Assembly: GCF_030386795.1 (NCBI RefSeq)
Contig: NZ_JANUQM010000001.1
Span: 306,363-370,362, forward strand
Direction: 5' to 3'
Length of the DNA: 64,000 nucleotides
Source: Streptomyces sp. S.PNR 29
GTDB lineage: Bacteria; Actinomycetota; Actinomycetes; Streptomycetales; Streptomycetaceae
The first letter of the stretch is position 1. Each line of letters starts with the position of its first letter. The translations under genes were made by a program, and so were the position numbers. Of this stretch, positions 57,627-64,000 are shown piece after piece. The notes beneath the pieces are model-generated. The model worked only from the letters and a program-made list of their open reading frames with translations, searched no databases and was not told the DNA's origin.

Positions 57627-58487
57627 TCACACGTGACCGGCGTTCTTCGCGGCGACCACCGCGTCGAACACCTCCCGTTTCGGCACTCCAGCCTCGGCCG
57701 CCACAGCGGCGATGGCCTCCTTGCGGCGCTCCCCGGCCTCCTCGCGTACCCGCACCCGGCGCACCAGCTCGGCGGCGTCGACCTCCTCGGGGCCCTTCTC
57801 CGGCGCCCCCTCGACGACGACGGTGATCTCCCCGCGCACGCCGTCCGCCGCCCACGCGGCCAGCTCGCCCAGCCCGCCGCGCCTGACCTCCTCGTACGTC
57901 TTGGTCAGCTCACGGCACACGGCGGCCCGCCGCTCGGCGCCGAACACCTCGGCCATGGCGGCGAGGGTGTCGTCGAGCCGGTGCGGTGCCTCGAAGTAGA
58001 CGAGCGTGCGCCGCTCCTCGGCCACCTCCTTGAGCCGGGTGAGCCGCTCCCCCGCCTTGCGCGGCAGGAACCCCTCGAAGCAGAACCGGCCGACGGGCAG
58101 CCCGGACAGGGCGAGCGCGGTGAGGACGGCGGACGGGCCGGGTACGGCGGTGACGCGGACGCCCTGCTCGACGGCGGCGGCGACCAGCCGGTAGCCGGGG
58201 TCGGACACCGACGGCATCCCGGCGTCGGTGACAAGCAGCACACGCGCACCGCTCACGAGTTCCTCGACCAGTTCGGGCGTACGGGCGGACTCGTTGCCCT
58301 CGAAGTACGACACCACCCGCCCCTTGGGGGTGACGCCGAGGGCCTGGGTCAGCCGCCGCAGCCGCCGGGTGTCCTCGGCGGCGACGACGTCGGCCCCGGC
58401 CAGCTCCTCGGCGAGGCGGGGCGGGGCGTCGGCGAGGTCACCGATCGGGGTGCCGGCGAGGACGAGGGTTCCGGGTGCGACAGTCAC
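57627..58487 (-). CDS. rsmI: 16S rRNA (cytidine1402-2'-O)-methyltransferase
   Basis: 286 aa from GTG 58487 (VTVAPGTLVLAGTPIGDLADA) with GAGG about 8 bases upstream; the frame opens 19 codons earlier without conservation. Tetrapyrrole-methylase fold: LAGTPIGDLADAPPRLAEEL, VVAAEDTRRLRRL, VLLVTDAGMPSVSDPGYRLV, FCFEGFLPRKAGER. It acts on helix 44 in the decoding site. Divergent from pmt. Confidence 0.94.
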   Translation of the reverse strand: MTVAPGTLVLAGTPIGDLADAPPRLAEELAGADVVAAEDTRRLRRLTQALGVTPKGRVVSYFEGNESARTPELVEELVSGARVLLVTDAGMPSVSDPGYRLVAAAVEQGVRVTAVPGPSAVLTALALSGLPVGRFCFEGFLPRKAGERLTRLKEVAEERRTLVYFEAPHRLDDTLAAMAEVFGAERRAAVCRELTKTYEEVRRGGLGELAAWAADGVRGEITVVVEGAPEKGPEEVDAAELVRRVRVREEAGERRKEAIAAVAAEAGVPKREVFDAVVAAKNAGHV

Positions 58488-58583
58488 CGTCCCATCCTCG
58501 CAGGGGCCGCTCACGGCAGACGCAACAGGACCTGTACGGCCCATGCACGGGACTCACACAGAACGGTTCCCTACGATGGCGCG

Positions 58584-60329
58584 GTGACCAGTACCGCGTC
58601 CTCCACGGACACCCGGCAGGGCCAGGCGCCGCACGACCAGCGGCCGTCGTGGCAGCAGCGGCTGCGCCGTTTCGGCTACACGGCGCCCAGAGGCCACGCC
58701 AGTGATGTCAGGGATCGCCTGGTGCCGCCGTACACCGAGCCCAGCCCCCGTATGTGGGCCGGCATCGGTCTGCCGCAGCGGGTCGGGGACCGGATCGTCC
58801 GCTGGTCCGGCTGGGGCGGTCCGCTGCTCGTCACGCTGCTGGCGGGCGTGCTGCGGTTCTGGAACCTCGGCAGCCCGAAGGCGGTGATATTCGACGAGAC
58901 GTACTACGCCAAGGACGCCTGGGCGCTGGTCCACCGTGGGTTCGAGGTCAACTGGGACAAGAACGCCAACGACCTCATCCTCTCCGCGAACGGCCATGTG
59001 ACGATCCCGACCGACGCGGCGTACGTGGTGCACCCGCCGATCGGCAAGTACGTCATCGGGCTCGGCGAGCTGATGTTCGGGTTCGACCCGTTCGGCTGGC
59101 GCTTCATGACGGCCCTGCTGGGGACCCTCTCGGTCCTGATGCTGTGCCGCATCGGCCGCAGGCTGTTCCGCTCCACCTTCCTCGGCTGCCTGGCGGGCGC
59201 CCTGATGGCGGTGGACGGCCTGCACTTCGTGATGAGCCGCACGGCACTGCTGGACGGCGTGCTGATGTTCTTCGTCCTCGCGGCCTTCGGCTGCCTGCTC
59301 ATCGACCGGGACAGGACACGGGCGAAGCTCGCCGCCGCGCTCCCGGCGGACGCCGACGGCCGGGTCCGTCCCGACGCGCACACCGCCGAGAGCACCCGCC
59401 TGGGCCGGCGCCCCTGGCGCTGGGCGGCGGGTCTGATGCTGGGCCTGGCCATCGGCACCAAGTGGAACGGCCTGTACGTCCTGGCCGCCTTCTGCCTGCT
59501 GGCCGTCCTGTGGGACGTCGGCTCGCGCAAGGTCGCCGGGGCGCGTCACCCGTACAGCGCGGTGCTGCGGCACGACACGGGCATCACGTTCCTGGCCACG
59601 GTCCCGGTCGCGCTCGTCACCTACCTCGTCTCCTGGACCGGCTGGATCCTGTCCCCCACGGACGGCACCGGCGGCTACTTCCGCAACTGGGCCGCGACCG
59701 ACGGCAAGGGCGGCAGCTGGACGTGGCTGCCGGACTGGCTGCGCAGCCTGTGGCACTACGAGCACCAGGTGTACGAGTTCCACGTCGGCCTGTCCTCGCC
59801 GCACACGTACCAGTCCAACCCGTGGAGCTGGATCGTCGACGGCCGCCCGGTCTCGTACTTCTACGAGTCCCCGTCGCCCGGCAAGAGCGGCTGCCCCGTG
59901 GACGCCGGCGAGAAGTGCGCCCGGGAGGTCCTGGCGATCGGCACGCCGCTGCTGTGGTGGGTGGCCTGCTTCGCCCTCCTGTACGTCCTGTGGCGCTGGC
60001 TGCTGCGCCGCGACTGGCGCGCCGGTGCCATCGCCTGCGGCGTCGCGGCCGGGTACCTCCCCTGGTTCATGTACCAGGAGCGCACGATCTTCTTCTTCTA
60101 CGCCGTCGTCTTCCTGCCGTTCCTGTGCCTGGCGGTGGCCATGCTGCTCGGCGCGATCGTCGGCCCCTGCGGCTCCAGCGACACCCGGCGCGTGGCGGGG
60201 GCCACGGGCGCGGGCGTGCTGGTCCTGCTGATCGCGTGGAACTTCATCTACTTCTGGCCGCTGTACACGGGCACGGCGATCCCGATCGACGACTGGCGGG
60301 CGCGGATGTGGCTGGACACCTGGGTCTAG
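58584..60329 (+). CDS. pmt: Protein O-mannosyltransferase (Pmt)
   Basis: 581 aa from GTG 58584, 96 bases from rsmI. A polar head of about 75 residues precedes multiple membrane helices. The first outer loop has the catalytic acidic pair KAVIFDETYYAKDAW and the AAYVVHPPIGKYVIGLGELM stretch typical of GT39. Later KWNGLYVLAAFCLLAVLWD and a C-terminal FMYQERTIFFFYAVVFLPF. It moves mannose from polyprenyl phosphate to secreted proteins. In S. coelicolor the orthologue glycosylates the phage phiC31 receptor. rsmI is divergent and PBP genes follow. Confidence 0.95.
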   Translation: MTSTASSTDTRQGQAPHDQRPSWQQRLRRFGYTAPRGHASDVRDRLVPPYTEPSPRMWAGIGLPQRVGDRIVRWSGWGGPLLVTLLAGVLRFWNLGSPKAVIFDETYYAKDAWALVHRGFEVNWDKNANDLILSANGHVTIPTDAAYVVHPPIGKYVIGLGELMFGFDPFGWRFMTALLGTLSVLMLCRIGRRLFRSTFLGCLAGALMAVDGLHFVMSRTALLDGVLMFFVLAAFGCLLIDRDRTRAKLAAALPADADGRVRPDAHTAESTRLGRRPWRWAAGLMLGLAIGTKWNGLYVLAAFCLLAVLWDVGSRKVAGARHPYSAVLRHDTGITFLATVPVALVTYLVSWTGWILSPTDGTGGYFRNWAATDGKGGSWTWLPDWLRSLWHYEHQVYEFHVGLSSPHTYQSNPWSWIVDGRPVSYFYESPSPGKSGCPVDAGEKCAREVLAIGTPLLWWVACFALLYVLWRWLLRRDWRAGAIACGVAAGYLPWFMYQERTIFFFYAVVFLPFLCLAVAMLLGAIVGPCGSSDTRRVAGATGAGVLVLLIAWNFIYFWPLYTGTAIPIDDWRARMWLDTWV

Positions 60330-60444
60330 CGGGGCTGGCCTTCCACGACTGCCGTCGGTCCCCTTCGGACGGCCCGGAGACGGCCCGCCGCCGGCGCCCG
60401 CGGGGCTGCACCGGCCTCGGGAGCGGGGCCCATACGCCAGGTTT

Positions 60445-60528
60445 CGCCACCCCCGCGCGCCCGCGACCTGCGCCGGTCGGATCGCCACCCGAAACGCCAC
60501 CCCATCGCCGCCCCCGGTTTCGCCACCC
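60445..60528 (+). repeat. Cluster of CGCCACCC repeats
   Basis: Four copies of CGCCACCC in 84 bases at 60445, 60483, 60495 and 60521. The first and last are part of the identical 13-mer GGTTTCGCCACCC. Possible multi-site protein-binding region. Confidence 0.5.
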
Positions 60529-60774
60529 AAAGCGGGGCATATTGTTCCGCTGCCGCGCGGGCGTGCTTGAGCGATACTGCTGCATTGCGGTTGCCTTTCC
60601 GAGGACGCCGAGCGAGACGGCCGCCTCGGCGCCACAGCCTCCCCGCGCGCGCAGAGGCCTGGCTTCGGGGTGCCTCCCAAAGCCAGGCCGGTGCGCGGGG
60701 CGGGGTGTGCCCGGCCGAGTACGCGGCGGTCGGGCACACTCACCCTGACCGGCCGGCCGGTTCCCCCTCGCGTC

Positions 60775-60900
60775 TCACATGAAATGTTCGACGCATCCCG
60801 CGATGGCAGTGACCGTCGTGAGGAGCAGGGCCGCCAACTGCACCCAGTCGGACCGCCGGTGTGTCCTCCGGCACCCTCTCCGCCTCGTCGATCGGTCCAT
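60775..60900 (-). CDS. Possible small single-helix membrane protein
   Basis: 41 aa from ATG 60900: a basic head (MDRSTRRRGCRRTHRRSD) followed by the hydrophobic WVQLAALLLTTVTAIAGC and a short VEHFM end. GGGAGA lies about 9 bases upstream. The positive-inside layout and good third-position bias support it. The frame can extend further back. Confidence 0.4.
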   Translation of the reverse strand: MDRSTRRRGCRRTHRRSDWVQLAALLLTTVTAIAGCVEHFM

Positions 60901-61221
60901 CTCGTCCGGTCTCCCGTCTCTCTGCCTTCCCAACCTCGTTGGGACCTGCCCTGTACTGGCAGGCGTTCGAGGAGAGACACCACCGGACCCACGGCAACCT
61001 ACCGGCGCGCCATGGCACGGCACGACCGCGCACCACTAATCGCCAGCGTTCGCCACGCTTCACCCCGGGGACCGCCAGGCGTGGATCTCTGGCTCGGTTG
61101 GGCCAACAATCCGAAAACACAAGCCCCTTCTGTCACACCTTCCGCATAGAGTGCTCACCGAAAGGGTTTTCTGAACACGTTCAAGAAGACGTGGGGAGCC
61201 CAACGGGGAGGGGACCGCCTG

Positions 61222-62850
61222 ATGGGCAAGGGGGTCAGGGTCGCCGTCATAGGTGGCGTGTTCGCGGTGATGGTGGGTGGGGCCGGGTACGGGGCCTACA
61301 ACATCCTCTCGGCGCTGAACGGGGAAGGGTCGGGTACGGACGGGCCCGCGCCGGTGAAGAGCGGGCCGCCGAGCGGGGACGAGATCAAGGAGGCCTCGGC
61401 GAAGTTCCTCGCGGCGTGGGAGAAGGGCCGGGCGGCGACGGCGGCCTCGTACACGAACAACGACGCGGTGGCGGAGCAGCTGCTGACGGCGTACGGGCAG
61501 GACGCGCACATCGAGAGTGTGAAGATCACGCCGGGTGCGGCGCGCGGGGCCACCGTGCCGTTCAGTGTGAAGGCCACGGTGAAGTACGAGGGGAAGTCCA
61601 AGCCCCTCAGCTACAAGAGCAGCCTCACCGTCGTGCGCGGGGTCACCACCGGGCGGGCGCTGGTGGACTGGGAGCCGTCCGTCGTCCATCCGGAGCTGCG
61701 GAAGGGCGACACGCTGGTCACGGAGCAGTCGGCGAACCCGCCGATCGAGGCCGTGGACCGCGACGGCACCGTGCTGACCAAGGAGAAGTACCCCTCGCTC
61801 GGACCGGTCCTGGACGCGCTGCGCGAGAGGTACGGCGACAAGGCGGGCGGCAGGCCCGGCATCGAGCTGGTGATCCGGCACACGGACCAGGCGACTGCCG
61901 ACACCCCGGTGCTGACCCTCGCCAAGGGGGAGCCCGGCAAGCTGGAGACGACGCTCAGCGCGGGCGTGCAGGCGGCGGCCGAGAAGGCGGTGAAGCGGTT
62001 CGCCAATTCGTCGGTCGTCGCCGTCAAGCCGAGCACCGGCGAGGTGCTGGCCGTGGCCAACAACCGCGAGGACGCCTTCAACGCGGCCTTCGAGGGCACG
62101 GTCGCCCCCGGCTCCACCATGAAGATCATCACCGCCGCGATGCTCATCGACAATGGCGTGACCTCGATGAACGGCCCGGCCCCCTGCCCGGACGACGCCA
62201 TGTGGCAGGGCCAGACCTTCAAGAACCTCACCGGCATGCGGCCGGACCTGAACGCCACCCTCGCCCAGAGCTTCATGCGGTCCTGCAACACGGCCTTCAT
62301 CAAGCTCATCGACGAGGACCCGCTCACCGACGAGTCGCTGACGACGGAGGCCGAGGCGCGGTTCGGGCTGGGCAAGGACTGGAAGACCGGCATCGTCTCC
62401 GTCGACGGGAAGGTCCCCGCCGTCAGCGGCCCGGACCGGGCGGCCAATGCCATAGGGCAGGGCCAGGTCCAGATGAACCCGCTGACCATGGCCTCGGTGA
62501 CGGCCACCGCGATCACCGGCACCTTCCGCCAGCCCTACCTGGTGTCGCCGAAGCTCGACGACCGTGAGCTGGCCACCGCCGAGGGCCTGAAGGCGAGCAC
62601 CGCCGCCCAGCTGAAGCAGATGATGCGGCTCACCGCCACCCAGGGCACCGCCAAGGAGGCCATGTCCACGCTCGGCGGCGACATCGGCGCCAAGACCGGC
62701 TCCGCCGAGGTCGACGGCAGGGACAAGTCCAACAGCTGGTTCACCGGCTTCAGGGACGACGTGGCCGCCGCGGCCATGACCGAGGAGGGCGGCCACGGCG
62801 GCGACGCGGCGGGCCCGATTGTCGCAGACGTGCTACGAGCGGGCGGCTGA
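61222..62850 (+). CDS. Class B penicillin-binding protein with MecA_N/NTF2-like domain
   Basis: 542 aa. Membrane anchor (VAVIGGVFAVMVGGAGYGAY), an NTF2-like domain at about 50-165 (EIKEASAKFLAAWEKGRAATAA), a linker, then a transpeptidase. Active-site serine and lysine are in APGSTMKII, SxN is SCN (RSCNTAFIKL), and KTG is GAKTGSAEV. It cross-links peptidoglycan, probably in sporulation or specialised growth. No PASTA domains. The next gene is a close paralogue. Confidence 0.93.
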   Translation: MGKGVRVAVIGGVFAVMVGGAGYGAYNILSALNGEGSGTDGPAPVKSGPPSGDEIKEASAKFLAAWEKGRAATAASYTNNDAVAEQLLTAYGQDAHIESVKITPGAARGATVPFSVKATVKYEGKSKPLSYKSSLTVVRGVTTGRALVDWEPSVVHPELRKGDTLVTEQSANPPIEAVDRDGTVLTKEKYPSLGPVLDALRERYGDKAGGRPGIELVIRHTDQATADTPVLTLAKGEPGKLETTLSAGVQAAAEKAVKRFANSSVVAVKPSTGEVLAVANNREDAFNAAFEGTVAPGSTMKIITAAMLIDNGVTSMNGPAPCPDDAMWQGQTFKNLTGMRPDLNATLAQSFMRSCNTAFIKLIDEDPLTDESLTTEAEARFGLGKDWKTGIVSVDGKVPAVSGPDRAANAIGQGQVQMNPLTMASVTATAITGTFRQPYLVSPKLDDRELATAEGLKASTAAQLKQMMRLTATQGTAKEAMSTLGGDIGAKTGSAEVDGRDKSNSWFTGFRDDVAAAAMTEEGGHGGDAAGPIVADVLRAGG

Positions 62851-62903
62851 AACACTCCCGCGCGGGACGGGACTCTAGGGTGGGGGCCGTCGTTGGGAAA
62901 CGT

Positions 62904-62939
62904 GAGAGCTACGAGAGCTACGAGAGCTACGAGGGCTAC
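62904..62939 (+). repeat. Four 9-bp tandem repeats between the PBP genes
   Basis: Three exact GAGAGCTAC units (62904, 62913, 62922) and a fourth with one change (GAGGGCTAC, 62931). They lie between the two PBP genes, 36 bases before the second start. Could be a slippage tract or a protein-binding spacer. Confidence 0.85.
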
Positions 62940-62974
62940 GGGGACCCTGGGATTCCGGAAGGAAACGCAAGACA

Positions 62975-64000
62975 GTGGGCAACAGAAGGCGTGTCGCCGA
63001 GCGACGGAAGACGAGACCCGCCGTGATCGGCGGGGTGATCGCCGTGGCCGTCCTCGGCGCCGGGGCCGGCGCGTACGCGCTGTACGGCGACGGAACGGCC
63101 GGCGACAGCCGGACGCAGACGACGGCCGCCGACCAGAAGCCGAAGATCAAGACCGGCCCGCTCTCGGCGACCGAGGTCACCACCACGGCCCAGCGCTTCC
63201 TCACCGCCTGGCAGCAGGGCAAGGTCACCACGGCGGCGGCCGCGACGGACGACTCGACGGCCGCCGCCGCCCTGCTCACCGGCTACACCAAGGACGCCCA
63301 CATCAAGGACGTCACTCTCACCCCGGGCACCCGCACCGGCGACAAGGTCCCGTTCTCCGTGAAGGGCACGGTGTCGTACCAGGGCGTCAGCAAGCCGCTG
63401 ACGTACGACAGCGCCCTGACCGTCGTACGCGACACCAAGGACGGCAAGCCGCGGGTCGCCTGGCACTCCTCCGTCGTCCACCCCGACCTGAAGGACGGCG
63501 ACGAGCTGGTCACCGGCGAGGCCGGGACCCCGCCGGTCAAGGCGCTCGACCGGGACGGCGGCGAACTGACCAAGGCGAAGTACCCGTCGCTGGGCCCGGT
63601 CCTGGACGGGCTGCGCGAGAAGTACGGCAAGACGGCCGGCGGCAGGGCGGGCGTCGAACTGCGCGTGGTCCGCGGCAAGGCGTCCAAGAAGGACGAGCTG
63701 TCCGACAAGACGCTGCTGGAGCTGAGCAAGGGCACGCCGGGCACGGTGAAGACCACGCTCAGCCCGGCCATGCAGGCCGCCGCCGAGGAGCAGGTGGCCA
63801 AGCGGCCCCGGGCGTCCGTCGTGGCGCTGCGGCCGTCGACGGGCGAGATCCTGGCCGTGGCGAACTCCTCGCACGGCTTCAACACCGCCTTCCAGGGCTC
63901 CCTCGCCCCCGGCTCCACCATGAAGGTCATCACCTCGTCACTGCTGATCGACAAGGGACTGGCGTCGGCGGACAAGCCGCACCCGTGCCCGAAGTACTTC
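62975..64000 (+). CDS. Second class B penicillin-binding protein, cut by window end
   Basis: Starts at GTG 62975 (MGNRRRVAERRKTRPAVIGG) and is open to the last base, about 342 residues visible. Same layout as the previous gene: membrane helix GGVIAVAVLGAGAGAYALYG, NTF2-like domain (TTTAQRFLTAWQQGKVTTAA), linker, and the transpeptidase serine motif in APGSTMKVI. The SxN and KTG motifs lie outside. GGAAGGAAA is upstream. Tandem duplication with the previous gene; such PBP pairs occur next to pmt in S. coelicolor as I recall. Confidence 0.9.
   Translation, partial: MGNRRRVAERRKTRPAVIGGVIAVAVLGAGAGAYALYGDGTAGDSRTQTTAADQKPKIKTGPLSATEVTTTAQRFLTAWQQGKVTTAAAATDDSTAAAALLTGYTKDAHIKDVTLTPGTRTGDKVPFSVKGTVSYQGVSKPLTYDSALTVVRDTKDGKPRVAWHSSVVHPDLKDGDELVTGEAGTPPVKALDRDGGELTKAKYPSLGPVLDGLREKYGKTAGGRAGVELRVVRGKASKKDELSDKTLLELSKGTPGTVKTTLSPAMQAAAEEQVAKRPRASVVALRPSTGEILAVANSSHGFNTAFQGSLAPGSTMKVITSSLLIDKGLASADKPHPCPKYF

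Larger units (their letters stand above)
60330..61221. other. Long gap between pmt and the first PBP gene
   Basis: 892 bases. It holds a cluster of four CGCCACCC words (60445, 60483, 60495, 60521), including a GGTTTCGCCACCC direct repeat 76 bases apart. An A/T-richer stretch lies around 60537-60600. A possible small minus-strand gene lies at 60775-60900. The PBP promoter region is in 61130-61220. No larger gene is supported on codon bias. Confidence 0.5.

Noticed and set aside
57261..58583. Upstream extension of the pmt frame
   Set aside because: It lies fully opposite rsmI and the zinc-ribbon gene; conserved Pmt sequence starts only after 58584.
60326..60739. 137-residue minus-strand frame after pmt
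   Set aside because: Arg/Ala-rich with no motif and crossing the CGCCACCC repeats; no ribosome site recognised.

Overview
The window is a high-GC actinobacterial chromosome segment, almost certainly from a Streptomyces. Coding regions show strong G/C bias at the third codon position and many GTG starts. L23, S3, S9 and L17 carry the extensions usual in this genus, and S14 and L36 are the zinc-binding forms. Streptomyces-type families are also present: an XRE/DUF5753 regulator with DUF397, RpfB, and protein O-mannosyltransferase.

Region 1 (1-12.3 kb) is accessory DNA upstream of the ribosomal cluster. It holds the end of an acyltransferase, a frame-disrupted HTH gene, and a whiJ/abaA-like regulatory trio (anti-sigma-type ATPase, DUF5753 regulator, DUF397 protein). 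A biological-conflict island follows: a protein with two fused SUKH-3 domains, an AAA ATPase-PIN nuclease gene pair, a 1,528-aa RHS toxin with a swapped C-terminal tip, and a SUKH-1 immunity protein. An imperfect 23-bp direct repeat brackets the SUKH-3/ATPase/PIN block.

Region 2 (12.3-33 kb) is the fused S10-spc-alpha cluster: rpsJ to rpsQ, rplN to secY, adk, map, infA, rpmJ, rpsM, rpsK, rpoA, rplQ and truA. An anchored unknown protein and a small membrane protein come next, then rplM-rpsI. There is no rpsD between rpsK and rpoA. Several intergenic gaps hold strong hairpins (rpsQ/rplN, rplO/secY, adk/map, rpsK/rpoA, rpoA/rplQ, rplQ/truA, after rpsI). Three copies of a dispersed Streptomyces intergenic repeat lie just downstream of map, rpoA and glmM.

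Region 3 (33-38.6 kb) has glmM, a DUF389 membrane protein, coaA, and a drug-export type ABC pair. Region 4 (38.6-49.3 kb) holds the most striking gene: a 1,665-aa secreted or anchored protein with a ricin-B lectin, a very long Ala/Lys-rich helical stalk, an autoprocessing Hint domain and a C-terminal domain resembling bacterial RNase A-like CdiA toxins. A candidate immunity gene starts one nucleotide past its stop. Next to it are a LuxR-type regulator with a degenerate receiver and two tandem PQQ-type beta-propeller membrane proteins.

Region 5 (49.5-64 kb) is a conserved block: ABC-F ATPase, ankyrin/HEAT protein, ispE-rsmA-rpfB-tatD, a zinc-ribbon protein, rsmI, divergent pmt, and two tandem class B penicillin-binding proteins (the second cut by the window end). 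These link isoprenoid synthesis, rRNA methylation and cell-wall growth. From memory of S. coelicolor, this block and the ribosomal cluster are far apart there, so the window probably spans a rearrangement junction.
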